Shown here one piece after another: positions 1 through 11,360 of a stretch of DNA of 64,000 nucleotides. The DNA lies in the NCBI RefSeq assembly GCF_033958435.1, contig NC_134142.1:100015001-100079000 (forward strand), written 5' to 3'. Below the pieces are notes generated by a model that searched no databases, was not told the origin of the DNA, and saw only the letters and a list, made by a program, of their open reading frames with translations. A program made the translations under genes and the position numbers. This stretch comes from Carettochelys insculpta (Eukaryota; Chordata; Testudines; Carettochelyidae). Within the stretch, counting starts at the first letter, position 1, and every line of letters begins with the position of its first letter.

Positions 1-174
1 AACCAGTTACTTATTTATTGACTAAGAAACGTAACTCTTATGGTTACAAGATTACAAGGTTTGTACTTCCCTTCTTTAGCTACTAAGAGCTAGCATATAA
101 CAATTCATAGATCTATTATTGAATGTGCACAAAAGCAAAAGCAATATACTGAACAGGTCTTATTCTCACCCCTG

Positions 175-800
175 CATTACCCAACGTGGCGTGACCAGCG
201 TTTTCACTCGATCCCTCGGGAAGAAGCAATACAAGGAAAAGGGCGTCCCCTGGGACCTCGGGAGGCAAAGACCTTCCTGACCGGCAGGTAGAGGTAATTG
301 GAGCTCAGTTAGACGGGGCTGCCAGGCCCTACTTTATACCCATTGGGTCACATACGCTTTTCCTTATCTCAAAAAATGCCAATTAAATTAGATCGTCTCA
401 TGACACTAGTTCTCACAGGGAGTTCAAGGATCTAGTTCACACCTGTGAGGTAGAGATAACTTTAGGGTATTCTTTCTTTATGGGCCGGAGGTTTCCTTGT
501 CTGGGACATTTGTGTAGGCGGATCAACGGATGGTACTAGCCAAGGGCAGCCTGAGGCCCCGGCTGTCTGTTAGCCCATTTGTCTTTTGTTGTCTGGTTTT
601 GGCCCATTCAGGGTCGTTATGTTGCAGTTTTGCTCAGGAGCATCAAAATACTGTGCCTGAGATAAGCACATCTGCGCTCTCGGGCATTCCAGGGCTGAGC
701 TGTTTCTTTTAACCCTGTGGTGCTGGGAAAAACCTATGAGAGACAAGATGGAGTAGAGCAAAAAGGGGGGACTCTGTCTGGCTACACAGGTGCACCAAGT
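175..800 (-). mobile_element. Possible solo LTR of an endogenous retrovirus or LTR retrotransposon
   Basis: This stretch is richer in GC than its surroundings and has no coding signal. On the minus strand it has promoter-like features: a TATA-type motif ggtataaagt at 340-331, followed by a GC-rich stretch that could be R/U5. No gag, pol or env remnant lies next to it, so a solo LTR is the simplest reading. The ends are not defined: I could not fix a TG...CA boundary or a target duplication. It could instead be an unrelated GC-rich repeat. Confidence 0.35.
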
Positions 801-949
801 TCCTGGGAGTGACTTGGCAGTGGGTAAGTGTTGTTACTTCTGGCTATCCTTCTCCATCTTCTCAGGTCCTATGATGAGCACAGTTCGGTTCATGGTATGC
901 CCAAAAATTGAATGCCAGATTCAGTTCTGCTCAACCCACATCAAAACAA

Positions 950-1520
950 TGCATTAGAATTGGAAAAGGTACAGAGAAGGGCAAGAGAGAGGATTAGTGG
1001 TATGGAACAGTTTCCATATGAGGAGAGATTAAAAAGACCAGGACAATTCAGTTTAGAGAAGAGACAACTAAAAGGATATGTGACAGTAGTCTATAAAATT
1101 ATGAACAGTGCAGAGAAAGTGAAAAGGAGAAGTAATGTTTACTTCTTGATATAACACAAGAAGTAGGAGTCACCCAATTAAATTAATTAATAGAAATGTG
1201 GAAATACTTCTTCAGACAACACACAGTCACCCTGTGGAACTTGTTATACTGAACATTATACACGGATTCAAACATGAACTAAGTTCATGGAGAGCAGATC
1301 CATCAATGGACATTAGCCAAGAAGATCAGAGATGCAACCTGGCATATCCCTAAACATCCAATGGCACAAAGCTGGAACTGCATAACAGGGAACACATTAC
1401 CCTGCTGTGTTTATTCACACTGAAGCACCTGACACTAGCAACTACCAGACAGGTTATCAAGCTGAACTGACCATTGGGCTGACCCAATATATCCACTCTG
1501 ATCTTCTTACAGAGCATATA
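950..1520 (+). mobile_element. CR1-family LINE, 3' end of ORF2 plus 3' UTR
   Basis: The + strand encodes the C-terminal tail of a CR1/L2-clade reverse transcriptase (LEKVQRRARERISG, then YEERLKR and FSLEKRQLKG), decayed after about 65 codons. The sequence continues into a diverged stretch typical of turtle CR1-like 3' ends: a gtggaacttgtt segment, a ggattcaaacatgaac segment, and near 1470 an accattgggctgaccca segment. The copy is 5'-truncated and non-functional. Confidence 0.8.
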
Positions 1521-2216
1521 ACAGACTGTGGTAGCTTGGGTTCCCTTAGAATGAGGAAGTTCCATATAAATGTAACTAGTTTTTTTTTATGTATCATAAA
1601 GGATGCCTGTAAACAGGAAGCAGTATATTTGTGGTTCAAAAGTAGCACATATATCAAATACAGGCCATGCTACATCAATGTGTTTTCTAATGGAATATGT
1701 TTCTATGCATATTTATGTCCCTCTTTTTCAATTTAATTTCATAATATTTAGTTTACAGAAAACTGACAAGAGAGATACTTTGCAATGCACGATTTAATTT
1801 TATGACATGGATAATACATTTATTTTAACAAATGCTATCAGGGAAGTGAAACATCAATAATCTTCTTCATAGCCATTAAACACTGTGTGGGAAACTAGTA
1901 AAGCTATGGTGTTTATTTTTGTTATGAAAACATGCAGTTTAGTTTACTGCTCATAACCCAATACATCCCACATATTACAGAACAACAAGCACATGCTTCT
2001 ACCTTATCCTAGCAGACCAAATCTTATTAAGACCGCTTCCCACTCTTTGATATTCGTAGGAATCTCAGGCAGGATACTTAGTATTTTGCTCCCCTCTTCC
2101 CTCCCTTTTGCTGCCCCCCACAATCTCTTTTAGTCTTATGTACCAGTTTGTCAATTTTTATTTCAATTTGTTTTGGCTCTCTGTGTTATAAAATCATCAG
2201 TGTTGTACTGCATATC

Positions 2217-2312
2217 TCCAGATCCGAAGAAGTGGGTCTGCCCCACGAAAGCTCATCACCTAATAAATTATTTTGTCAGTCTTTAAGGTTCTACGTGACT
2301 TCTTGTTCGTTT
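2217..2312 (+). mobile_element. Short Penelope-like element 3' tail
   Basis: It carries the signature gaagaagtgggtctgcccca, cgaaagctcatcacctaat, then a tctttaaggttctacgtgac segment. The same order recurs across the window, next to GIY-YIG coding remnants at 23.5 kb. Only the tail is present. Confidence 0.75.
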
Positions 2313-3120
2313 TTTAATGAAATAGGATATGATATTAATGGATCATACCATACAGTCTACATGATGAGTGACTATCATTTGGCCATAGATATTAAGAGAG
2401 AACTGGGTCTTAAGAAGAAATCTGAAGGAAGATAAGGTCAGAGCCTGATTTTGAGAGGGCTTTCCACACACAAAGTGTAACATAGAAGACAGTGGGACTT
2501 TTGGTCTTTTTACATGAAAAGCTACCATGTGGAGTAATTGTTCAGTAGCCTTCATAATTTACCCATCATCGGATTCTAAGGCATTTTTCACACATGAACA
2601 TTTGCTCTTCATGCTAACTATTTTAGCATCCTAATATCATCAGCTACTGTGCATGGACAGCTCCTGGCTTTGCCACACCCAAAGACTGTTATTCCCATTA
2701 CATCTTAGAGGGACATCACAAAGGCTCATTGGTGGAGTGGTATTAAACTTTGCTAAACTCTTAATCCTAAAAATATACTTCCAAAAACATATCCCTTCAA
2801 TTTGCCGGTCACAGTATGTCATCTTAAAAAAAAATAGACAATATGTTCCATAAAATAACCCCTCTGAAACACAATGAAAAACAGGAAAAGCTTTCCCCAA
2901 AACAGGTTAGTGTAAGAGTTGAAGCATCTGTGTACACACAGAGTAGGAGAAACACTCCTATAAAAAGGGAAAAAAACCCAAGCCCTTATTTACCTATTAT
3001 TTCAGAATATTACCTCCCAATATTTCAGGAATACCCTAGATAATTAGAATGTAGCCTTGAAATGAAATTCCAGCAGACTACATGTATATGACCAAGCCAG
3101 CCTACATAACATAAAAAGGA

Positions 3121-3440
3121 AACAAAAAAGCAGTAAATAGCACTTTAAAGACTAACAGAATAATTTATTAGGTGAGCTTTCATGGGACAGACTCACTTCT
3201 TCAGACCATAGCCATACCAAAACAGACTCAATATTTAAGGCACAGAGAACCAAAAACAGTAATCAAAATTGACAAACCAGAAAAAAAATATTATCAAGGT
3301 GAGCAAATCAGAGTGTAGAGGGGCAGGGGAGAGTCAAGAATTGCAAAAGAGCCCCTATAATGACCCAGAAAATTCACATCCTGGTTCAAACCACATATTA
3401 ATGTGTCAAATTTGAATATAAAAGAGTGCAGCAGCCTCTC
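3121..3440 (-). mobile_element. Penelope-like element tail, left arm of an inverted pair
   Basis: On the minus strand this matches the tail family: gtctttaaagtgcta at the outer end, an agctca(c) segment, and a stretch with gcccctctac and tttgctcacctt. After the tail, from about 3390, is a remnant of PLE body (gtgtcaaatttgaata), which also occurs in the 40-kb PLE near 40228. It is inverted relative to 3460-3714. Confidence 0.7.
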
Positions 3441-3459
3441 TTTCCAAAGCTTTATCTAA

Positions 3460-3714
3460 TTCTTCTCTGCCCCTCTACTCTCTGATTTGCTCACCTTCAT
3501 AATTTTTTTTTCTGATTTGTCAACCTTGATTACTATTTTTGGTTCTCTATGCCTTAAATATTGAGTCTGTTCTGGTATGGCTATGGTCTGAAGAAATAGG
3601 TCTGTCCCACGAAAGCTCACCTAATCAATTATTCTGTTAGTCTTTAAAGTGCTACTTTACTGCTTTTTTGTTTTGATAGTATATAGACTAGCACAGCTCC
3701 CTCTCCATTACTAA
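3460..3714 (+). mobile_element. Penelope-like element tail, right arm of an inverted pair
   Basis: It runs from ctctgcccctctactctctg through tttgctcacctt, ggtatggctatggtctgaag and cccacgaaagctcac to the tctttaaagtgctac terminus and gtatatagactagcacagct. It is the reverse complement of the left arm over roughly 220 nt, with a spacer of about 110 nt. Confidence 0.75.
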
Positions 3715-3715
3715 T

Positions 3716-5299
3716 AAAAAGGAAACATATTTTGAAACCTTTATTCATGGCTCAATAATATATATATCTTATTAGTGAGACATTAACATAACACTCGTCA
3801 GTCGTCACTTGTGAGTCATGAAGTTATGTCAACATTTTTCCTTTTCCTCTATATCTAGTTCTCTGACATCCTCTGAATCACTGTATCCTAAGCATATCTA
3901 AAGCTTAGCACCAAGGGATGCTACTTATGCTAGGAGTGAAATGTATTTATAGCATGGAAATGTAGACAAGCAATACTAGGTTTTCTAAAACAAATTGGAT
4001 TGATGTGTCCAACTACCTCTTTGCGAAACTGAAAACACACCCAATAATGTACAGTGGGAAATATAATTGGAGCTGTGAAAAAGCGAATACTTAAATATTG
4101 TCTGACCTCATTAGAGTTGCTCTAACTAATGTCATCTCTAGCAGAGGAAAGATACCTCTTGAAATGAATTGCTCCATTTGAGTGGTGATAATAATAAAAA
4201 GCCCAAGTCTGAAACTTCAAGATTTTACTTTCTTGAAACTGAATAGGAATGAAAGCTGTGTCTGTTTGAAGTCATCTTTGAGACAAATTGGGTTTGATCT
4301 TTAGGAAAAGGTATGACTTTACTGAAAAAATGTCAACAGGTCATCTCTAATATGAATTAATATGAAATAATCACTGACAAGATTCAGATGTATGGGTTTG
4401 GAAGGAGAGAAGAGCTAGTGAAGAGCTTTGCTTTCTGAAACACCTAAATGTTTGGCATTGGTTTCTTTTATCTTTTTATTTTTACACTTCCAGCAAAAAG
4501 CTTTTAGACTTACTTGTAATATTTCCAAGCTATGCTGATACTTTGGTATTATTTTGAAATGCCTGGAATTTATTGTTACTGACATGAAATGGCTAGAGCA
4601 CATTGGAGAATAATGCATGCAGTAGATTAATAAGAAGAAATTAAACCACTTACAATGTACATCATCAGAGATGGCAATGAAAAATGTTCCCATGGGATAC
4701 TGAAATCATCTCCTGCTGATATATAAATGGCAAGGCAAAATTTCAACAAAAATAAAAGCTGAAGCGAAATCAACCATCCAAGCTGAGCTTCATTCTAGTA
4801 TATGCGTCATGATTTCCCAGGCAGCAAAGTTTGTGTTTTGTTATTTGTGCTGGTACTGAAAAAGCTTGGGAAAAATCACTCGAACATCAAATCAGAACTT
4901 AGAATCTGAAGTCATCTATTTATCCTCAGAACAGATATTGTCACTGGCAGTGCCAGTTCCCGGATGTCACCATGCTAGTGTGCCTCAAGACTGAACTGGA
5001 CTTCTATATTTACTCCAAAATAAGCCTTTTAAATTGTACTTTATGTACTATAGAGCCAGCATAGTATGTCTCAAGCTGTGGAGAGTTAGTACTACATCAA
5101 AACAGCTGAAGGATAAGACAAGGATTTAAAATATTTCTTGTAGTGGAACACTGTACACAAATAAAATGGGCTTTTGAGGTTTCCATTAAGCCGTTGCTTT
5201 CACAGTAACCCACAATTACATTATACTCAGCTGTCCTGTATCAGAGAGTTTCAGCCTCCAATTTAATACAAAAAATGGGGATATATGCTTAGAAAGGAA
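3716..5299. other. Intron sequence without recognised gene or repeat
   Basis: AT-rich unique-looking sequence. A 92-codon minus-strand frame at 4415-4693 shows no family features and is probably chance. Confidence 0.5.
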
Positions 5300-5510
5300 A
5301 AGAGAAGTTACTCACCTGTGTAGTAACGATGGTTCTTCGAGATGTGTCCCTGTGGGTGCTCCACAGTAGGTGTTGGGCTCGCCCCGGCGCTGCAGCTCGG
5401 AAAATCTTCAGCAGCCTCCATCGGGTCGCGCATGCGCCGATGCGCGTCGGCTCTTCGCGCGCTTACGGTCACGTGCGCGATCCGGTCCCTGCCAGTTCCT
5501 GATCAACCGC
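5300..5510 (-). repeat. DIRS inverted terminal repeat (3' end of the element)
   Basis: The segment from ttcttcgag at 5333 to about 5508 is the inverted copy of 11186-11360, with a few substitutions. Its first roughly 55 nt (gttactcacctgtgtagtaa and on) is also the reverse complement of 5575-5630, so this end can fold on itself. The core near 5425-5490 is very CpG-rich (gcgcatgcgcc, cttcgcgcgcttac) and may carry the promoter. Confidence 0.88.
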
Positions 5511-5569
5511 TCCGGACGCCCCTGAAAACATACAAACAGAGCTCCGAAGTGGGGAGGAACGGGTGGGTA

Positions 5570-5690
5570 GTGGCGCACCCACGGGGACACATCTCGAAGA
5601 AGCATCGTTACTACACAGGTGAGTAACTTCTCTTTCTTCTTCGAGTGGTCCCCGTGGGTGCTCCACAGTAGATGACTACCCAGCAGTAAC
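5570..5690 (-). repeat. DIRS internal complementary region
   Basis: It consists of two joined pieces. 5575-5630 is complementary to the outer left terminus (ends cacaggtgagtaac). 5631-5672 (ttcttcttcgagtgg...ctccacagtagatg) equals the outer right terminus read inward. Such a composite, carrying both element ends back to back next to the recombinase gene, is the DIRS internal complementary region thought to template circular replication. Confidence 0.85.
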
Positions 5691-5721
5691 CCCCCCCCGA
5701 AAAAGGAGGTGGGTACCCGAT

Positions 5722-6810
5722 TTATGCGCAGCTTGCCCGTGAAAGGACTGCTGTCGACAGGCGTGTATCCTCATCAAGCATCCTGTGCATGGCGTAGTGC
5801 TTGGCGAAGGAGTCATAGGAAGACCACGTCGCCGCTCTGCAGATATCTCTCAGCACGATGCCTTTGAAGAAGGCTGTTGACGCTGCCATCGCCCTAGTAG
5901 AGTGGGCTCTTGGCGGAACTGGCAGAGGAGTCTTGCAAATCTCATAACACAGTCTTATGCAAGATACAACGTGATTTGAAATCCTCTGTGAAGATAGCGC
6001 TTCTCCTTTTGACCTGGATGCAATGGACACCAGTAGTCTGTCCGTTTTCCGGAAAGGTTTAGTTCTATCGATGTAAAAGGCCAGTGCCCTTCTTACGTCA
6101 AGTAAGTGCAACCGTGCCTCTTCATTTGAGTTGTGAGGCTTAGGATAGAACGAGGGCAGCACTATTGGTTCGTTGATATGAAAGTCTGAAGAGACCTTTG
6201 GAACAAAGGCTGGGTGTAATCGTAAGACCACCGCTTCTTTTGAGAAGATCGTGCAGGGTGGTGTGGACATTATGGCTGTGAGCTCACTCACTCTGCGAGC
6301 TGACGTGATTGCCAGGAGGAAATTCGTTTTAATAGTAAGTAGTCGAAGGGGGACCGTAGCCAATGGTTCAAAGGGCGGTCCCGAGAGGGTGTGTAGAACT
6401 AGGTCTAAACTCCATGACGGCGGTATTGGTTTCCGAGGGGGGTACAGATTCACCAACCCCTTTAGGAAATGCGAGATAACAGGATGGGCAAAGGTGGTTG
6501 ATCCATCCTCTTCATGTCGAAACGCTGATATAGCCGCCAGATGCACCTTTATAGAGGATAGGGAAAGTCCGTTTTGTTTGAGTTGTATCGTAGGTATGGT
6601 GGCGTCCTGGGGTATTAGTTGCCTGGAGGAACACAATTCGGAAAAACGTAACCATTTGTGCTGCTAAGTCTTTCTGGTGGAAGTTCTCCGACTACATTCA
6701 AGGACTTGTTGTACTCCCTCTAAGCATGTAGTCTCTAAGGCGCTTAGCCATGGATTAGCCATGCTTGTAGCCGAAGTCTCTTCGGGTGTGGGTGCAGTAT
6801 TGACCCCTGA
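5722..6810 (-). pseudogene. DIRS tyrosine recombinase (YR)
   Basis: A 304-codon frame (6636-5722) carries the conserved YR residues: catalytic arginine in TSARRVSEL, the H-x-x-R pair in RAHSTRAMA, and the likely tyrosine nucleophile in SFAKHYAMHRM near the C-terminus. The enzyme is expected to integrate the circular DNA intermediate. The same frame continues upstream past a single TAG at 6666-6664 into recombinase-like sequence (QQVLECSRRTSTRKT), so the true start is probably near 6800 and the ATG-like start at 6636 is an artefact of that stop. The catalytic part downstream of the stop is unbroken. It is the last gene of the element and is followed directly by the internal complementary region. 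Confidence 0.9.
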
Positions 6811-6812
6811 GC

Positions 6813-8814
6813 CTAAGTGAGAATGTCCGGTACTGTTGGTAGGGGAAATGGCCGATGTTGAGCCATGCGCAAGAGCAATGGGAACCACTGTTGCCGGTCC
6901 CAGGTTGGGACTATGAGTATCATGTGTGCTTTCTCCCTTCTGGCCTTCTCCAAGACCTTGTGTATAAGTGTCGTGGGAGGGAACGCATAAAGTAGAGGGC
7001 CCTTCCATGGCATCATGAAGGCGTCCCCCAAAGACTCCTGTCCCATGCCCGCTCGGGAGCAGTACTGGGGACATTTCTTGTTTTCTCGGGTGGCGAACAA
7101 GTCGATTTGGGGAAAACCCCATCTGCGGAACACCTGGTGAAGTAGGTCTGAACGGATCTGCCACTCGTGAGTGGGCGCAAAGTGTCTGCTGAGTTGGTCC
7201 GCCTTGGCGTTGTGGACCCCCGGTAGGTATGAAGCCTTTATGATTATATTGTTGGCGATGCACCAGTTCCAGAGTCGGACTGCCTCCGCACAAAGCGTAC
7301 GAGACCTGGCTCCCCCCGTCGGTTTATATAAAACATGATGGTGGTGTTGTCGGTATTCACGCCGACTATTTTTCCGCGCAGATAATTGTGAAAATGCCTG
7401 CACACATTGAACACTGCCCTGAGCTCCAATATGTTTATGTGCAGTGTCTTCTCTGCGGGGGACCATAATCCTTGAGTGGTTTTGTTGTCCATGTGAGCCC
7501 CCCATCCCATATGGGAGGCATCTGTTGTAATAAACACAGTCATTTGCGGTTGGCGGAAGGGCACCCCTGTTAGGAGATTCTTGGGGTTTCCCCACCATGT
7601 TAGCGAGCTTCGTGCCTCTGTTGTAAGTGACACCCTCTTGTGGACGGTGTGGATTGAGGGTTTGCATACGGTTGCCAACCAATGCTGCAATCCTCGCATA
7701 TGCAGCCTGGCATTTTGCACCACAAACGTGGTGGTTGCCATATGCCCCAACAGTTGTAAGCATGTGAGAACTGGAACAGTGGGGCTGTACGATAGTAGTT
7801 GTATGAGAGATTCGATGGCACGAAAACGAGCCTCGGGTAAATACACCCTTGACATGACTGAGTCTATCCAAGCCCCTATAAACTCTACATTTTGCGTGGG
7901 GTCGGTCTTTGACTTTGAGAAATTGATGATGAGGCCCAGTGAGGTAAATGTTTTTGTGGTGATATGTATCATCCGTAATACCTCCGCCCGGAAAGTTCCC
8001 TTTAGCAGGCAATCGTCCAGGTACGGAAAAATGAAAACTCCCTGTCTGTGTAGGTATGCTGACACCACCGCTAAGGTCTTGGTGAAGACTCTGGGTGCTG
8101 AAGAGAGTCCGAATGGGAGGACTCTGTACTGGAAATGATCTGTGCCCACAAGGAACCAGAGGAAACGCCTGTGGGCTGGAAGAATTGCGATATGAAAATA
8201 CGCATCCTGTAGTCGAGGGCTGCAAACCAATTGCTGTGGTCTAGTGCCGTGATTATTGAAGCCATCGTAGTCATTTTGAAGCGCTGTTTGCGTAGGTGCT
8301 GGTTCAGTGTGCGTAGATCCAAAATGGGTCTCCACCCTCCTGTCTTCTTTTCCGTCAGGAAATACCTGGAGTAGAACCCTTTGCCTTGAAATTGTTCCAG
8401 TACTCTCTCCACCGCTCCTATGAATAGGAAGTGGTCCACCTCCCGCCTTAATTCTGGTAGGTGAGAGGGATCTCTGAGAAGGGGTGCGGTGGGAGGATTT
8501 GGTGGAGGTAAAGACTGGAAGGGGATCGTGTATCCCGTGTTTACAATCTCCAATACCCACTTGTCCGACGTGATGCTTTTCCATTGTGGGTAAAATGGCT
8601 TGAGTCGGTGATGGAACATGTACTGAGATTGGCACTGAGGTACGGTCTTGACTTCGCGGCCCTCAACATACCCATCAAACTTGCTGTCTTGCACTTTGCC
8701 CTGCGGAGGCGTTGCCCTGCTGAGGCCGGCGCCTAGGGTCCTTATAATGTGTTTGTTGATGATGTCCCTGATCATACCCCCGTTGAAATTGGGTACGTTG
8801 CTGTTGGTAACCAT
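6813..8814 (-). pseudogene. DIRS reverse transcriptase - RNase H - methyltransferase-like polyprotein, frameshifted
   Basis: Domains in order on the minus strand: the RT fingers (FYSRYFLTEKKTGGWRPI), the palm with catalytic FPYLDDCLL near 8010, RNase H with TTDASHMGWG, ILELRAV, NTDNTT and NAKADQLSR, then a DAM-like region (IDLFATREN, LLYAFPPTTLIHKVL, WDRQQWFPLLL) as found in DIRS1-like elements. The protein is split over three frames. A base appears lost near 8219, inside the LDLQDAYFH-type motif. Another appears lost near 7310, beside a run of C on the + strand. The frame then ends at a TAG at 6813-6815. The start overlaps the end of gag, a common DIRS arrangement. All catalytic residues remain visible, so inactivation looks recent. 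Confidence 0.9.
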
Positions 8815-10885
8815 AACGGCATTGCTGAGGATAAAATGTCTTCCTTCTGAACGGTGGGGTATATATCCCCAAAGTCTGAAGTGTCACTCTGGAATCTTTG
8901 CTCGAGTGTAGGACTGAGTTGGTTGATTCAGCAAACAATTTTATTTTGTCGAAGGGGAAGTCTGCAATTTTGACCTGTAACTCCTTTGGAATGCCGGATG
9001 TGTGAAGCCATGACTCTCTCCACATTACCACTGCAGTGGCCACGGCGCGGGCCGCTGTGTCCGCCACATCCAGTGCAATCTGCACGCCCACTCGAGAAGC
9101 CGGGTAGCCCTCTTGCACAATTGCCTTAAGAATTGGCCTTTTATCCTCCGGAAGGAAGTCCATGAGGGCAGTAAGCTTGGAATAGTTGTCGAAATTGTGA
9201 TTTGACAAATGGGCGGCATAGTTGGCCATGAGGAGCAATAGAGTAGAGGAGGAGTAGGCTTTTCTACCCAGAAGATCCAGCTTCTTTATGTCCTTGTCCA
9301 ATCCCCCAGATTTGTACTGGGACGATTTGGACCTGTGTTGGGACGATTCAACCACTAACGAGTTTGGCTGTGGATGACTAAATAGAAACTGCATACCTTT
9401 CGCAGGGACGAAGTACTTTTTGTCCACTCTTTTGTTGGTAGGAGGAGCGGATGCTGGAGTCTGCCATATATTAGTGGCTGCCTCCATGATTGCATCGTCC
9501 AGAGAAATAGCAATTTTAGAAGAAGATGGAGGCCTGAGGTTTTTAAGGAGTCTGTGGTGTTTCTCCTGCACCTCCGCCACTTGAATATCTTGGGATTGAG
9601 CTACTCGTTTGAACAGCTCCTGGAACAGTTTCAGGTCATCTGGGGGAGAAATGTCTCCAGGGACCACGGCCTTGTCTGGCGAGGATGAGGAGGCATCACT
9701 ATGGTATCTCTCCTCCAATTCCTCTGGATCCTGGCTGTATTGATGTGATTGCCTTTGTGGAATTTCGAGGTGGGGTTCAATGTCTTTAGACCCCGCCTCT
9801 GACTGGGGAACTCGTGGTGTTCCCCCCGGTGGAAGCAGAACACTGTGGCATTGAGGGGTGGTCGACGGGGATCCATAGTGAGACGTCGACCTCCTACGCT
9901 GACGCCCCGCATAATGATGGCGGTCGTAGCAACAGGGACAGGGGCCCGGCGATGGAGACCTGGACCATGACCCAAGGATGTAAGGGTGGTGCCTGGAATG
10001 TCAAGACCTCCGAGATGATACCGACGTATGAGGAGAGCCTCTGTGAGAAGACTCGTAGGGATCTCTGCTAGATGATGGAGAAAAGCGTGCAGACCCCTGG
10101 GATGGACTCCGAAGAAAAGGAGAAGGACGTCTGTGGCAGGCTGAAGGTGTTGCTGCCCGTTGAATCTCTGGTGGTGATCGTGGTGACAGAGGCAGCGCAA
10201 TTACCTCAGGAGAGGGGCTGCGGTACCTGGTCTTCATTTTAGCCTTTACCCTCTTGGGTGGTCTTGTCGGTGAACTTGGTACCGGAGCAGGTGTCATGCT
10301 GATTGCCACTGCTCCCGGTGCCGTTGTTGCCAGTGCCGTCGTCCTCGGTGCCGTCGATCCCAGTGCCGTCGATCCCAGTGCCTCTGGGGAAGTCTCGATC
10401 GGTGCCGCAGTAGCCGGTGCCGGACTGACTAGTGCCCGCACGGCTCTCGGTGCCGTCTCCCCAGTAGCTGCAGGGCCTTGAGTGGTTGCATGCGACGCGG
10501 CTTTACCAGTAGAGGAAGCCAGCGTGCGTCGGCCCTTTGTTACACTCGTCCCACTCCCAACAGTAAGGGGCAGGGATCGAGTAGGCGAGGCTCTTCTTTT
10601 CTTCTGCGCAGAGGAGGTCAAAGAGGCAGCCTTCCTTTTGTGCAGTCCTGAAGAGCCCTCCGCATGCGTTGCCTCCGATGAGGCAGGCTGAAGTGCTTTG
10701 TCAACTAACAGCATCTTCAGCCTCATTTCTCTATCTTTTCTAGCTCTATTAGTCAACTTGGAACAATGGGAGCACTTCTGGGGAACGTGCATCTCCCCAA
10801 GGCACCATATGCATCTGCTATGGCCATCCGAAGCAGGCATGGCCTCCCGGCAAGATTCACACTTCTTAAAGCCAGGGGATGGCAT
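8675..10885 (-). pseudogene. DIRS gag-like protein, one in-frame stop
   Basis: One frame runs from ATG at 10885 to 8675, about 737 codons, interrupted only by a TGA at 10003-10001; I traced the 93 codons between the two open parts and found no other stop. The N-terminus has three closely spaced CxxC pairs (KCESC, RCIWC, KCSHC) that could form a zinc-binding module. An Ala/Thr/Pro/Ser-rich linker and an Arg/Ser-rich basic stretch follow. The C-terminal half (LKLFQELFKRVAQ, LDLLGRKAYSSS, LTALMDFLPEDKR) is the conserved part of vertebrate DIRS gag, and the tail is rich in Gln, Arg and Tyr. The likely role is nucleic-acid binding and particle formation. Confidence 0.85.
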
Positions 10886-11185
10886 TGTTAAAACTTAACT
10901 CTGAGTCCTTAGGTGCTAATGGCACACTTAACAGTCTGTTAGGTGATGTTAATAACCGTTGGCCTTTGAAAGCCGACAAACAAAAACAGCGGGCCCGCCC
11001 GGAGGCAGCTGCTGCGGTTTTAAGATAGTCTTTAGCTTTTAACAACTTTTAACAGAGTAACTAACTATAGTAACTATAGAACTGCTAACTATGAACTGTT
11101 AAAAACTATTAACACGAGAAAAAAATAAGATTTATCTGTCTCAGGCGTTGGAGACGGAGAGGATTCCGTCTGCAGCCGTTAGTGG

Positions 11186-11360
11186 TTGAGAAGGAACTGG
11201 CGGGGACCAGATCGCGCACGTGACCGTAAGCGCGCGAAGAGCCGACGCGCATCGGCACATGCGCGACCCGACGGAGACTGCTGAAGATTTTCCGAGCTGC
11301 GGCGCCGGGGCGAGCCCGACATCTACTGTGGAGCACCCACGGGGACCACTCGAAGAAGAA
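11186..11360 (-). repeat. DIRS inverted terminal repeat (5' end of the element)
   Basis: The sequence between gaactggcggggaccag and ccactcgaagaagaag is the inverted counterpart of 5333-5508. It includes the same CpG-dense core (gtaagcgcgcgaagagccga). It precedes the gag leader and is the likely promoter region for minus-strand transcription. Confidence 0.88.

Larger units (their letters stand above)
5300..11360 (-). mobile_element. Nearly full-length DIRS retrotransposon
   Basis: DIRS elements are tyrosine-recombinase retrotransposons, thought to integrate as circles without target duplication. This copy of about 6.06 kb reads on the minus strand as: ITR (11360-11186), leader, gag (10885-8675), RT-RNase H-methyltransferase-like region (about 8814-6813), tyrosine recombinase (about 6810-5722), internal complementary region (about 5690-5570), second ITR (5510-5300). 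The order and terminal structure are those of vertebrate DIRS1-like elements. The coding breaks I see are one TGA in gag, two single-base losses in RT/RNase H, and two TAG codons near the methyltransferase/recombinase boundary. The terminal repeats keep dense CpG in an AT-rich intron, which suggests a fairly recent insertion. I found no flanking duplication. Confidence 0.93.

Noticed and set aside
6251..6667. Plus-strand frames across the DIRS (6251-6667, 7581-8138, 10254-10691)
   Set aside because: Antisense shadows of the recombinase, RT and gag genes; the conserved motifs are on the minus strand.
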